Assembly (NCBI RefSeq): GCF_000733925.1 | Contig: NZ_JPOO01000001.1 | Coordinates: 434,001 to 498,000 of the forward strand | Source: Arenibacter algicola | GTDB lineage: Bacteria > Bacteroidota > Bacteroidia > Flavobacteriales > Flavobacteriaceae | Length of the DNA stretch: 64,000 bases | Direction of reading: 5' to 3' | Shown: positions 25,644-35,557 of the stretch, in pieces | Layout of the letters: each line of letters starts with the position of its first letter | How positions within the stretch are numbered: the stretch's first letter is position 1 | The notes under the pieces: model-generated | Database searches by the model: none | The model's input: the letters and a program-made list of their open reading frames with translations, nothing else | Told to the model about the DNA's origin: nothing | Program-made: the position numbers and the translations under genes

Positions 25644-27905
25644 CTAATTGTTTTTAAAGGCAGTTGGGTTTGGACTGTTTCCCATTTCAAATTCGAGGAC
25701 ATTGCCGTTCATTATTTGGGTATAGGTAATAAAGGGTTCCTCCACCAACTTTCCATCCAAAGTAAGCGATTGAATGTATTTATTGGTTTCGGACAGGTTG
25801 TTGGCAATTATTTTAAAGGATTTTGGTGCTCCATCCTTGAGTAATCTGAGGGTGAACTCGGGAAATTGTGGTGCTCCAATGGCAAAAATTTCGGTTCCGG
25901 GGGTAACTGGATAAAATCCCATAACTCCAAAAACATACCAGGCCGACATTTGTCCGCAATCATCGTTTCCGTTGATTCCTAGAGGATGATTCCTATAATT
26001 AATGGTTGAGGTGTGCTTACGTATAAGCTCTTGGGTTTTCCAGGGTTGCCCGGCATAGTTAAATAGGTAGGCATAGTGGTGCCCAGGTTCGTTATCGTGC
26101 CTGTAGTGCTGCCCATCAAAGTTTTCATTTAATTTGGCGGCAAACTTTTCCTTTCCGCCAAAGAGTTCAATGCTTCCTTCAATGTCGTGCATGGCACCGA
26201 ATAAATAGGTCCATCTCCCACCTTCCGTAAATCCTTCCTGTTCGTTTTTGTCCCAATTGCCGTTGTACAGTCGGGCATTGAGGAATCCCGTTTCCTTGTT
26301 GTAGAGGTTTTTGTAATTCTTGCTCCATCCCATTAATCGCTCATAGTCTTCCATTTTACCCATATCCTTGGCCATCTGGGCAATGCTATAATCGTCTATA
26401 CCGAACTCTACGGTCCTGGTTACGGATTCCCTAGTCTTGTCAGAAGCTACATATCCCAGTGAGTGGTAATAGGTGAGTCCGCCCCTGGCTTCGTACAAAG
26501 TGCCTTCATCCCTATCGCCCCAAGCTTTTTCGGTGTCCCTGTAAGGCGGGTGCATTGCATTTTTTCTTATGGCTTCATAGGCTAGATCCAGGTCGTAATC
26601 CCTAAATCCTTTTACATAGGCATCCGCAATTACGGCATCTGCATGAGTGCCGGTCATGATATTGGTATAGGTTGGATTGGGCCATTTTGGCAACCAGCCT
26701 CCTTCTTGGTACATCTGCAACAAGGACTGAACCATGGGGCTTACCCTTTCGGGATGTGTAAAATGCAGTAGGGGGTGCAGGGCTCTAAAAGTATCCCAAA
26801 GGGAGTAGTCGTTATACGAAACCCCTTCATGGACCTTGTCGTCGAACGGACTGTAGTAACGTCCGTACTCCGAAAATTCCCTAGGGAACAACATGGTGTG
26901 GAACAAGGCGGTATAGAAAATACTTTTTTGATCTTCGGTAGCCCCATCTACCTTAATTCTGGAAAGGTTTTCCTGCCAGATATCTCCTGTATTTTCCACC
27001 ACTTTGTCAAAATCCCAATGCGGTATTTCCTTGGATAGGTTTTCCCGGGCCTGTTCCAAACTTATAAAGGAAGTGGCAATTTTAACTTTGACCTTTTCAT
27101 TTTTTTCCGTTTTGAAGCTTATGTATCCACCCATTCTTGCACCTGTCTGTTCCCTGCCCATTTCATTGATATCGGGCTCTGTTCTAAAAGAATTCCATGT
27201 TCCAAATCGCTCAAAGGATTTATCGAATTGAATTATAAAATAACCTTTAAAGTTTTTAAGTTCCGGACCCAAATGGGAAGACATTCGCTCAGGGTTATAC
27301 CCGGTAATCTCCCTTTTGTTTTCATCTATGCGTATATAGCCATGAAACGCCTTCTTGTTCTCGGTAATATTAATGCCCTGAATAATGATATGCGATTCAT
27401 CCGATTTTGGAAAGGTAAATTGAAAGATGCCACAGCGGGAGGCAGCGGCTATTTCCCCTTTAATTTTTTGTCCTTTATCCCCCATGGAAACGCTGTAGTA
27501 ATTGGGTTTCGAAATCTCTTCCTTATGGGTAAACGGTAAGGCCCTGTCTTTAGGAAGAAGCTTTAGCTTACCTACCTGTGGCATTACGGATACGTAGCCG
27601 TAATCTCCCATCCAGACCGTGGGCTGGTGTGTTGCCATAAAACCCTGAATGGTATTGTCCTCATAAAAGTATGGCATTTCACTGATCTTATTTTCACGCG
27701 TCTGGGCCACAAAATTGGTCATGGCAAAAGGGGTGCCCACACAGGGCATGGTACCACCGCCATCCCTACCTTCCATAAATCCAGAAGAGGGGGTTCCAAT
27801 TAGCGGATTTACATAATCAACTTCCATTTTATTTTGGGCAGATAGAACTGTTATCCAGAAGAAAGGTAGAACTAGGGGGTACAAGAATTTTTTATTCGTT
27901 TTCAT
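25644..27905 (-). CDS. GH92-family exo-alpha-mannosidase
   Basis: This roughly 753-residue exported glycosidase belongs to GH92, calcium-dependent inverting alpha-mannosidases that trim alpha-1,2/1,3/1,4/1,6-mannose from N-glycans and mannans. The start is placed at the ATG at 27905, which gives a clean signal peptide (MKTNKKFLYPLVLPFFW then a cut near SAQNK); the longer reading frame to 27938 would spoil it. Family marks include the N-terminal VNPLIGT, YSLWDTFRALHPL, EGGWLPKWPNPTYTNIMTGTHADAV and the C-terminal GNDDCGQMSAWYVFGVMGFYP. The linkage specificity cannot be told. It is a single gene without SusC/SusD beside it. A palindrome identical in core to the inositol operator lies 110 bp upstream. 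Confidence 0.94.
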   Translation of the reverse strand: MKTNKKFLYPLVLPFFWITVLSAQNKMEVDYVNPLIGTPSSGFMEGRDGGGTMPCVGTPFAMTNFVAQTRENKISEMPYFYEDNTIQGFMATHQPTVWMGDYGYVSVMPQVGKLKLLPKDRALPFTHKEEISKPNYYSVSMGDKGQKIKGEIAAASRCGIFQFTFPKSDESHIIIQGINITENKKAFHGYIRIDENKREITGYNPERMSSHLGPELKNFKGYFIIQFDKSFERFGTWNSFRTEPDINEMGREQTGARMGGYISFKTEKNEKVKVKIATSFISLEQARENLSKEIPHWDFDKVVENTGDIWQENLSRIKVDGATEDQKSIFYTALFHTMLFPREFSEYGRYYSPFDDKVHEGVSYNDYSLWDTFRALHPLLHFTHPERVSPMVQSLLQMYQEGGWLPKWPNPTYTNIMTGTHADAVIADAYVKGFRDYDLDLAYEAIRKNAMHPPYRDTEKAWGDRDEGTLYEARGGLTYYHSLGYVASDKTRESVTRTVEFGIDDYSIAQMAKDMGKMEDYERLMGWSKNYKNLYNKETGFLNARLYNGNWDKNEQEGFTEGGRWTYLFGAMHDIEGSIELFGGKEKFAAKLNENFDGQHYRHDNEPGHHYAYLFNYAGQPWKTQELIRKHTSTINYRNHPLGINGNDDCGQMSAWYVFGVMGFYPVTPGTEIFAIGAPQFPEFTLRLLKDGAPKSFKIIANNLSETNKYIQSLTLDGKLVEEPFITYTQIMNGNVLEFEMGNSPNPTAFKNN

Positions 27906-28014
27906 GTGATAAACAAGCTTAAGCCATTGAAAAATCATAACTGATAATAGAAGAGCGTATTAATCAAAAAAACGATAAAATATTGATAATACGAAAGATA
28001 GGGGGAAGTTTATT

Positions 28015-28030
28015 GTGCAAAGGTTTGCAT
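28015..28030. promoter_or_regulatory. Second copy of the TGCAAA-NN-TTTGCA palindrome, upstream of GH92 gene
   Basis: TGCAAAGGTTTGCA at 28016-28029 is the exact reverse complement of the core of the operator at 1394-1409. It lies 110 bases before the GH92 start codon on the minus strand. The match in a 64-kb window, both times in a promoter region, suggests one shared regulator, possibly the LacI protein at 335. Confidence 0.55.
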
Positions 28031-28135
28031 GGTTTTGGCAATAGCCAGGCACCCCAATATAAGTCCCATCATTTCATGATGACAATTGTTAAGACGCAAT
28101 TATAGACCTATTTTGCTTTAAATGGGTCCAAACTA

Positions 28136-28168
28136 AAAAGAGCCTTACCGGTCAGGCAAAGCTCTTTT
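28136..28168. terminator. Terminator-like hairpin in divergent intergenic region
   Basis: AAAAGAGC (28136-28143) pairs perfectly with GCTCTTTT (28161-28168); GCCT and AGGC inside the loop can add a second short stem. It lies between the divergent GH92 and ppc genes, where no protein gene ends, so it may end a small RNA or fold in the ppc leader. The rest of 27906-28412 shows only the operator and A/T-rich promoter sequence. Confidence 0.4.
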
Positions 28169-28412
28169 ACGAGAACACTATATGAAAATGAAAAAATTAC
28201 TTTTTAATTATTACAATGTAAATGTACCTTATGGCCCTGCGTTGTAAAAAATATTGTTGTCAAGTGCATTGATTTTGAGGTGTCCACATTAAATTTTGAT
28301 GTTTGACCCATAATTCCTCCTTCAAATCTAAAAATATACCGATATTTAATGTTTGAAATTCGTGTTCCTAAATTATAGGGAGCATGATTATGTAGAATGT
28401 AATTATAGACGT

Positions 28413-30959
28413 ATGCTTCAATCAGAGAGATTAGACGAATTTAAAAAATCGGTCCAGAACAAGTTCAATATTTATAATAGCTTGTTTCTTAATTTGCCGT
28501 ACCAGAATATTGAAAATGTTGGGATGTTGATTCCTTTGTTACTGCATCAGGCAGAAACAGGATTGAAATCAGGTAAAAATCCCCAAGAAATATTGGATGC
28601 TTTTTTTCAAAATTATGCAAATATTGATTCGGAAAGGGACAGGATAGATTTTATGTTCCGGATAATACAGTATGTGGAAAGACAGGTGGTGTTGTATGAT
28701 AGTGTTGAAGATGCTGCTTTTCCGAAGCTTCAGAAGCACAGTAGTTCCCTGACCATTGGGGATTATTTTCAATTGGTAGACAAAAACAAAAGTTGGGACC
28801 AGATATCTGAAAAACTGTCGACATTTAGTGCGCGTATCGTTTTAACTGCACACCCTACGCAGTTTTATACTCCTGCAGTCTTGGATATCATAGGTAATTT
28901 ACGGAGTCTTATTTTGGAAAACAAAATAAATGATATTGATCTGGTGCTTCAGCAATTGGGACTAACTTCCTTGATAAATGCCAAAAAGCCTACACCCTTG
29001 GATGAGGCAAAAAACATAATTTATATTCTAAGAAATGTATATTATGATGCCGTAGGGGAACTCTATGCTTACATCAAGGACAATATTGGTGACATGGATT
29101 TCAACAATCACAATATCATGAAATTGGGGTTTTGGCCAGGAGGGGATAGGGATGGGAATCCTTTTGTAACATCCAATATCACTAAAGATGTCGCCGATGA
29201 GTTGCGTATTACTTTAATGAAATGCTATTATCATGATATAAAAAAGTTACAGCAAAAACTGACCTTTAGGGATCTTCAGGATATAATTTCCAATTTAAGG
29301 GGTCGTTTGTACAATACCATGTTCGATACCAGCAAGGTTATGCGCTATGATGAAATTATTGAACCCCTTCTTGAAATAAGGTCGGTGCTAATTGAAAAAT
29401 ACCATAAGCTATACCTAAAGGATTTGGATTATCTTATAGATAAAGTGAAGATTTTTAAGACACATTTTGCCACCTTGGATATTAGGCAGGACCATAGCGT
29501 TCATACCCAGGTTGTAGAAGCCATTCTTAAAACTAATGGATTAATTTCCGAGAATATCGGGGAATTGAATAAGCAGGAATTAATAGATATTTTAATCCAT
29601 AAGGATATTGATCTTCAAGTGCAGAATTACGAAGAGGATATTGTTAAAGAAACAATACAAAATATTCTACAATTAAGGGGGATTCAGGAGAAAAATGGCG
29701 AGGAGGGTTGTAATCGATATGTTATAAGTAATTCCGAGAGTGTTTTTTCGGTACTATTTGTATATGGGCTTTTTAGATGGTGCGGTTGGGAGTCGGATAA
29801 GATTACCTTCGATATTATTCCGTTGTTTGAAACCATGAAAGGCATGGAAAGTTCTGAAAATACAATGAATGAATTGTTTGATCTTCCAGAGTATAAAAAA
29901 CATTTGGCCCAACGCCATAATAAGCAGACTATAATGCTCGGGTTTTCCGATGGCACCAAGGATGGTGGATATGTGAAAGCAAATTGGGAAATTTTCAAAA
30001 CCAAGGAAAAATTGTCTGCCGTTTGTGATAGGAACGATATAAAGGCCATATTTTTTGACGGGCGCGGTGGTCCACCGGCCAGAGGAGGAGGAAAGACCCA
30101 TAGATTTTATGCCGCTCAGACCAAGGACATTGCCAATAATGAAATTCAATTAACCATTCAGGGGCAGACCATTACGAGTACCTATGGCACAAAGGAGCAG
30201 TTTATTCATAATTCTGAACAATTATTAACGGCTGGACTATCGAATAACTTTTTTGGCAAGGAAAATGTTATTTCCAAGGAATCAAGACAATTGTTGGAGG
30301 AGTTGTCCGATCTGAGTTTTGAGAAATACGATGCATTAAAGAATCATGATAAGTTTATTGCTTATTTGGAAAACAAGAGTACTTTAAAATACTACCAAAA
30401 AGCAAATATAGGGAGTAGGCCAGGTAAAAGAGGCCATAAGAAAAAACTTGAACTCACAGATTTGAGGGCCATTTCCTTTGTAGGTTCCTGGAGTCAGCTT
30501 AAACAGAACGTCCCAGGTTATTTTGGAATCGGAACGGCTATTAAGATTTTAAAGGACCAAGGAAAATTGGAGGATCTGAAAAAATTATTCAAAGAAGTTC
30601 CGTTGTTTAAGGCATTGATGCTCAATAGTATGATGTCCTTGGCCAAGTGTTATTTTGAACTTACCAGTTATATGAAGGATGATGAGGAATATGGTGAATT
30701 CTGGAACATCCTGAATGAGGAGTATTTGCTTTCCAAAGAAATGCTGTTACTTATTTCTGAATCCAAGATTTTAATGGAAAAAGAATCGGTTTCACGTGAA
30801 TCGGTTAAAATTCGTGAAAATATAGTGTTGCCTCTATTGGTAATCCAACAATTTGCCCTTCAGCAAATGAGCAAGGAAACAGAATATAAAGAATTGTATG
30901 AGAAAATAGTTATTAGGTCTCTGTACGGTAACATTAACGCAAGTAGGAATTCCGCCTAA
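28413..30959 (+). CDS. ppc: Phosphoenolpyruvate carboxylase
   Basis: Ppc carboxylates phosphoenolpyruvate with bicarbonate to oxaloacetate, feeding the TCA cycle. I start it at the ATG at 28413, giving 848 residues and the family start SERLDEFKKSVQNKFNIYNSLF; a TTG 60 bases upstream is possible but adds an unlikely leader. Catalytic marks are H147 in LTAHPTQ, the GGDRDGNPFVT motif, FFDGRGGPPARGGGKTHRF (the glycine-rich loop, Bacteroidota variant) and SRPGKRGHKK. The C-terminus reads INASRNSA where enterobacterial and plant enzymes end in RNTG. It is a lone gene with a 506-bp divergent promoter region in front. It is core metabolism and seems unrelated to its neighbours. Confidence 0.95.
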   Translation: MLQSERLDEFKKSVQNKFNIYNSLFLNLPYQNIENVGMLIPLLLHQAETGLKSGKNPQEILDAFFQNYANIDSERDRIDFMFRIIQYVERQVVLYDSVEDAAFPKLQKHSSSLTIGDYFQLVDKNKSWDQISEKLSTFSARIVLTAHPTQFYTPAVLDIIGNLRSLILENKINDIDLVLQQLGLTSLINAKKPTPLDEAKNIIYILRNVYYDAVGELYAYIKDNIGDMDFNNHNIMKLGFWPGGDRDGNPFVTSNITKDVADELRITLMKCYYHDIKKLQQKLTFRDLQDIISNLRGRLYNTMFDTSKVMRYDEIIEPLLEIRSVLIEKYHKLYLKDLDYLIDKVKIFKTHFATLDIRQDHSVHTQVVEAILKTNGLISENIGELNKQELIDILIHKDIDLQVQNYEEDIVKETIQNILQLRGIQEKNGEEGCNRYVISNSESVFSVLFVYGLFRWCGWESDKITFDIIPLFETMKGMESSENTMNELFDLPEYKKHLAQRHNKQTIMLGFSDGTKDGGYVKANWEIFKTKEKLSAVCDRNDIKAIFFDGRGGPPARGGGKTHRFYAAQTKDIANNEIQLTIQGQTITSTYGTKEQFIHNSEQLLTAGLSNNFFGKENVISKESRQLLEELSDLSFEKYDALKNHDKFIAYLENKSTLKYYQKANIGSRPGKRGHKKKLELTDLRAISFVGSWSQLKQNVPGYFGIGTAIKILKDQGKLEDLKKLFKEVPLFKALMLNSMMSLAKCYFELTSYMKDDEEYGEFWNILNEEYLLSKEMLLLISESKILMEKESVSRESVKIRENIVLPLLVIQQFALQQMSKETEYKELYEKIVIRSLYGNINASRNSA

Positions 30960-31027
30960 GAGTAAATAATACATCAAGGAATGCGCACGGGCCAAGGCTA
31001 AATAAGTGGGAAATTCCTAGATATAAT

Positions 31028-31057
31028 GCCTTTCCGTTGTTTCTTAAGCGGAAAGGC
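31028..31057. other. Inverted repeat in the ppc-kinase intergenic gap
   Basis: GCCTTTCCG at 31028-31036 pairs perfectly with CGGAAAGGC at 31049-31057, loop 12. There is no T-run after it, so it is a poor terminator, but it lies 68 bases after the ppc stop. The rest of the 605-bp gap (30960-31564) holds no convincing gene, promoter or repeat that I can see. Confidence 0.35.
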
Positions 31058-31564
31058 CATTCATACGTAACTTCTTATTGCTAGGCTATCCCATCATGTA
31101 TTCCTGGTTCTTCTACCTATACTATTCCTAGGGAATTTATGTGATTGGGTTATGTTCCTGATTTTTATTGTTCTAGGGATGTCGATTTTTTTGGATATAA
31201 ATTCTTTTGTAAAATGGCAGGTATTCCTATTGTTGGCCAAAATCTCCTGTAGCATGTAATTTGTTCGTTTTGCAATCGTTAAGGTACTAACGTTAACTTT
31301 GCTTATCTTTGACCATAATTGGTTAAAGCGCAATAATAGTAATTTGCCAATGCAATAGGGAATCTGTTACGACTACAAGGTACTCCCCCCTCTCCTTTCA
31401 AGTAGTAAATTAATGTCGCTAAAAATGTAACCAACAAGGCTGTGCATTGTTAGCTATAGTGTGGATTATAATAATTCATTGGGTTTCTGTGCAAGATATA
31501 AATTGAAATTCCATCTCTCTTGTAATGGTTAGGGAATTTTACGTATTATTTTAAGGAATATTTT

Positions 31565-34500
31565 ATGCCAAAAAACAACAGCACTGCACTAGAAAAAACA
31601 TTTAATGATCTATTAAAAAAGGAAAATGATTTTTTCAATTTTGCTGGAGAAAGTTTAATGGACGGCCTATGGTGCTGGAATTCGGTACATCCTGAAAGTG
31701 GATATATTAATGGTAAGTTTGCGCAATTGCTCGGTTATTCTCCGCACCCAAATACCTCCGTACAGATAGATTTTTTATCCTTGGTTCATACAGAGGATTT
31801 AGAGGGGGTCCAAAGTGCTTTTCAAGGCCTATTATCCAATTCCCCTAATAATTCATTGAATATTGATGTACGGTTCAACCTCGTGGACGGACATTATATT
31901 TGGTTAAACCTCAGGGGCAAACTGGTTGTTGACGAATCCAAAGACTGCCAAGGCCTTATTGGTACAGCGCTATGTATAGATAGGTACATGGAAAGTGAAA
32001 GGCAATTACAGATCAACAAGGATTATTACGAAAATGTAATCAAAGGTGCCAATATCGGGGTCTGGGAGGGCAATCTTTTAACAGGGAAGGTTATTTGTAA
32101 TGAAAGATGGGCAGATATGATCGGATATACCTTGGCCGAATTGGAACCATTAACCTATGATGCCTTTTTAAATCTGGTTCATCCAGAGGATGTTGAGAGG
32201 ATAGATGTTTCCTTGGAAAATCATATAAAAGAAAGTGGTATTTATGAGGTAGAATTTAGAATGCTTCATAAAATGGGGCATTGGGTTTGGGTCTTAAGTC
32301 GCGGAGAGGTTACCAAATACGGTGCGGACGGTCTTCCAGAAATCGTATCGGGCATTCATTTCGATATAAGTAATCGTAAATTCAATGAAATTTTATTGGA
32401 GAAGTATAAGAATCTTTTTGAGAGGTCCAGTGAAATTGCGAAAATTGGCTATTGGGAAGTGGATGAAGAGGAAAACACTGTTTTTTGGAGCAAGGTGAAT
32501 AAGCAAATACACGGGGTGTCGAAAGATTATACGCCAACAGTGGAAGCTGGTTTGGATTTCTATTTGGAAGGTGAAAATCGTGAACGCATAAAGAAGGTTG
32601 TTTCAGAATCCTTTGAAAAACCGATGGAGTTTGATGAGCAGTTGCAAATAAAAACCCAGAAAGGCAAATTGAAATGGGTAAGGGTAATAGGTGCTTCCGA
32701 ATACAGGGGGAATAAGTCTTTAAGGTTGTATGGGCTAATTCAGGATATTGATGAAATTAAAAAGGTACAGCTGGAAATTAAGTTTAGAGAGGAGCAATTT
32801 AGGCAGACCTTTAACCACTCTGCCATGGGAATGGCCTTAATTAATATTGAAAATAAACTATTAAAGGCAAACAAAAGTTTATGCCATATTTTAGGTTACA
32901 CCGAGGAAGAATTGCAAAAGATTGACCTGGCCAACATGGCGCATCCGGAGGACTTAAAATTGAACAGAAAGTATATAGAAGAATTATTCCAGGGCAAGCA
33001 TAAAAATATAAAACTAGAACATCGGTTTATACATAAGGACGGTTCTGTTATTTGGGCCAACATTTCTATGTCCGCTATTCATAACGATCAAGGACAGGTA
33101 ATACATTATGTTTCCCAGGTGCAGGATATAACGGAGCGTAAGCACAATGAATTGTTGCTGGCCCATAATGCCCAGGTAATGCAGCGCATTAACGATGCAG
33201 TGCGTATTGGGATTTGGGAGCTGGATTTGGTTTCAAATTCTGTTTATTGGAGTCCTACCATAAAAAAAATGGTAGAGGTGTCAGAGGATTATAAACCTAC
33301 ATTGGAGGAAGTGTATCCTTTTTTTCAGGAAGGGGAGCATAGGGAAATCCTAATAGAGGCATTAAGAAGAGCTGTTGAACAGGGGGAGGGATTTGATCTT
33401 GAACTAAAGGTAGTTACAACTGCCCAAAGGGTATTTTGGTCCAGAACTATAGGAATTCCAGAAATGGTGGATGGGGTCTGTACCAGATTATATGGTTTTT
33501 TTCATGATATTGATGAAAAGACAAGGGCCACAAAGGATTTAGCGGTCAAGGAAGAGGAGATGAGGCAGACCTTTGAACATGCCCAGCATGGTATGGCCTT
33601 TATTGATTTGAACGGAAATTTGCAGAAGTCCAACAGTAGTCTTAGCCGTATTATTGGCTATTCTGAGGCGGAATTGCGTAAATTGACCTTAGTAAATATT
33701 ACTTATCCCGACGATTATGCAAAATCTCAGGCCTTAATGTTCGAGGTTTTGGAGCGGAAAAGGGATTCTTATAAGGTAGAAAAGAGGTTTGTACATAAAG
33801 ATGGGGATATCATTTGGGTTAATCACTCCTTATCGGCCATTAAAAACGATAAGGGGGAATATATGCATCTATTGTCCCAGGTTGAGGACATTACCGATCG
33901 TAAGAAAAGTGAATTATTACTTATAGAAAATAAAAATCTCTTGGAGCGTTCCCATGAAATAGGGAAGATAGGTTCGTGGGTATATTTACCTCAGGAGAAT
34001 AAGGTGACCTGGAGTGAGAATCTCATAAAAATGTTGGAGGCCGATAACTATAAGCCGCATAAGCTGGAATTTTCAATTGCCAATTACGCTCTTAAAAAGG
34101 ATCAAGATCGAATTATGGAAATTTTGAATTTGGCTGTAGCGGAAGGTAAAAGTTTCGATTTTGAATCTGAAATTTTAAGTAAGTCGAAAGGAGTATTTTG
34201 GGCACGTCATATCGGAGTGCCAGAATTTAAAAATGGGAAATGTATTCGGATATCTGGGCTTATGCAGGATATTGACCGTGAAAAGCGATTAAAATTGGAA
34301 CTTGCTTTTAGCGAAGAAATATTTAGAACAACTTTTGAGCATGCCGCTATAGGTATGGTTGTTATAGATTTAAAGGGAAGACTGCAAAAGGCCAACCCGA
34401 AAATCTGTGAGATATTGGGCTATGGGGAAAAGGAGATTCTTGAAAGAACGGTATTCGATTTTATTCACCCTGAGGATGTGGAGTCAGCAAAAGATCTATT

Positions 34501-35362
34501 TGAAAGGACTATTGTTACCCTAGATGGGTTTAAAATGGAAAAGCGCTGCAGACATAGGAATGGAAATTATATTTGGATTTATGAGGCAGTAGCGGCGGTA
34601 AAGAACGATAAGGGGGAGCTCATGCATTTCGTGGCCCAAATCCAAGATATTTCTGACAAAAAACAAATGACCGAAAATCTAACGGAGCATAACAACCGAC
34701 TCACCAATTTTGCTCATATCGTTTCGCATAACTTAAGATCGCATACCAGCAATATTTCCATGCTCTTGGATCTGGCAGTGCAAGATGATCCAAAAGTACT
34801 TGAAAATGAATACTACCGTAACGTTAAGGTGGTTTCGGATAATATGAACGAAACCATTCGCCAGTTAAGCGAGATTGTAGAGATAAATTCACAAGTGAGC
34901 TCCACCTTAACTTCTCAAAATTTATCGAAAAGAGTCCATAAGGCCATGAAGACTGTTGATCCCGTGGTCAAGAAAAACAAAGCTACAATTCTTGCCGAGG
35001 TGGATGTCAATATTAATGTACTGGCAGTACATGCCTATTTGGAGAGTATTATTCTAAATCTAATTACCAATGCTATAAAATATAGATCTCCAGAGCGACT
35101 TCCAGAATTGAAAATTACCAGTGGAAAAAAAGGGGAATATGCCTTTTTGAGTTTTGAGGATAATGGACTTGGAATCGATTTGGACCGGCATGGTTCCAAG
35201 CTTTTTGGGATGTACAAAACATTTCATAGTCACCCTGAAGCACGTGGTATCGGACTTTTTATCAGTAAGAATCAGATAGAGGCCATGGGAGGTAAGATAG
35301 AGGTAGAAAGTGAGTTGAATAAGGGTACTAAGTTCACCGCATATTTTCGAATTGCTTTGTAA
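31565..35362 (+). CDS. Multi-PAS sensor histidine kinase (eight PAS domains), cytoplasmic
   Basis: This 1265-residue protein has no signal peptide or membrane span. Eight PAS domains fill residues about 1-1040, each with a PAS core and C-terminal motif ending in D-I-s/t or DID. The last six form three copies of a two-domain unit of about 252 residues, starting near residues 279, 532 and 785. The phospho-acceptor is H1055 in FAHIVSHNLRSH. The ATPase domain shows LITNAIKY (N box), EDNGLGID (G1) and RGIGLFISKNQIEAMGG (G2). It senses an unknown cytoplasmic signal. The receiver-only response regulator 195 bp downstream is the likely partner. No output transcription factor adjoins, so the chain may control protein activity or feed a phosphorelay. 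Confidence 0.92.
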   Translation: MPKNNSTALEKTFNDLLKKENDFFNFAGESLMDGLWCWNSVHPESGYINGKFAQLLGYSPHPNTSVQIDFLSLVHTEDLEGVQSAFQGLLSNSPNNSLNIDVRFNLVDGHYIWLNLRGKLVVDESKDCQGLIGTALCIDRYMESERQLQINKDYYENVIKGANIGVWEGNLLTGKVICNERWADMIGYTLAELEPLTYDAFLNLVHPEDVERIDVSLENHIKESGIYEVEFRMLHKMGHWVWVLSRGEVTKYGADGLPEIVSGIHFDISNRKFNEILLEKYKNLFERSSEIAKIGYWEVDEEENTVFWSKVNKQIHGVSKDYTPTVEAGLDFYLEGENRERIKKVVSESFEKPMEFDEQLQIKTQKGKLKWVRVIGASEYRGNKSLRLYGLIQDIDEIKKVQLEIKFREEQFRQTFNHSAMGMALINIENKLLKANKSLCHILGYTEEELQKIDLANMAHPEDLKLNRKYIEELFQGKHKNIKLEHRFIHKDGSVIWANISMSAIHNDQGQVIHYVSQVQDITERKHNELLLAHNAQVMQRINDAVRIGIWELDLVSNSVYWSPTIKKMVEVSEDYKPTLEEVYPFFQEGEHREILIEALRRAVEQGEGFDLELKVVTTAQRVFWSRTIGIPEMVDGVCTRLYGFFHDIDEKTRATKDLAVKEEEMRQTFEHAQHGMAFIDLNGNLQKSNSSLSRIIGYSEAELRKLTLVNITYPDDYAKSQALMFEVLERKRDSYKVEKRFVHKDGDIIWVNHSLSAIKNDKGEYMHLLSQVEDITDRKKSELLLIENKNLLERSHEIGKIGSWVYLPQENKVTWSENLIKMLEADNYKPHKLEFSIANYALKKDQDRIMEILNLAVAEGKSFDFESEILSKSKGVFWARHIGVPEFKNGKCIRISGLMQDIDREKRLKLELAFSEEIFRTTFEHAAIGMVVIDLKGRLQKANPKICEILGYGEKEILERTVFDFIHPEDVESAKDLFERTIVTLDGFKMEKRCRHRNGNYIWIYEAVAAVKNDKGELMHFVAQIQDISDKKQMTENLTEHNNRLTNFAHIVSHNLRSHTSNISMLLDLAVQDDPKVLENEYYRNVKVVSDNMNETIRQLSEIVEINSQVSSTLTSQNLSKRVHKAMKTVDPVVKKNKATILAEVDVNINVLAVHAYLESIILNLITNAIKYRSPERLPELKITSGKKGEYAFLSFEDNGLGIDLDRHGSKLFGMYKTFHSHPEARGIGLFISKNQIEAMGGKIEVESELNKGTKFTAYFRIAL

Positions 35363-35557
35363 AATATGACCAATTTCAATATTTGCGGATAGTGATGGTA
35401 ATGAGGCATAAAAGCTGTTTTGTAAATTTTATAACAATTTGTTAATAAACATTAGAGGTCCTATTTGGCGAAAATAAATTATATTAGTAACGAACAAATT
35501 CTATAGGGTAACAAGAAATGTATTTTTTAAATGCATAAGTAAACAATATTTACAAGA

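Noticed and set aside
25566..25844. 92-residue plus-strand frame at the end of the GH92 gene
   Set aside because: It overlaps the strongly supported GH92 C-terminus in antisense and shows no family features.
27906..27938. Longer start for the GH92 protein
   Set aside because: It would put 11 extra residues before a clean signal peptide, so the inner ATG at 27905 is better.
28353..28412. N-terminal extension of PEP carboxylase from a TTG
   Set aside because: The extra 20 residues are unlike the family start, while the ATG at 28413 gives the usual N-terminus.
31278..31295. TAACGTTA palindrome similar to the TRAP operator
   Set aside because: Only the inner eight bases are symmetric, and it lies about 280 bases from the nearest start codon; chance is likely.
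31094..31333. 79-residue minus-strand reading frame in the ppc-kinase gap
   Set aside because: No family resemblance, low-complexity basic composition and no ribosome site; it lies in an A/T-rich gap where such frames occur by chance.
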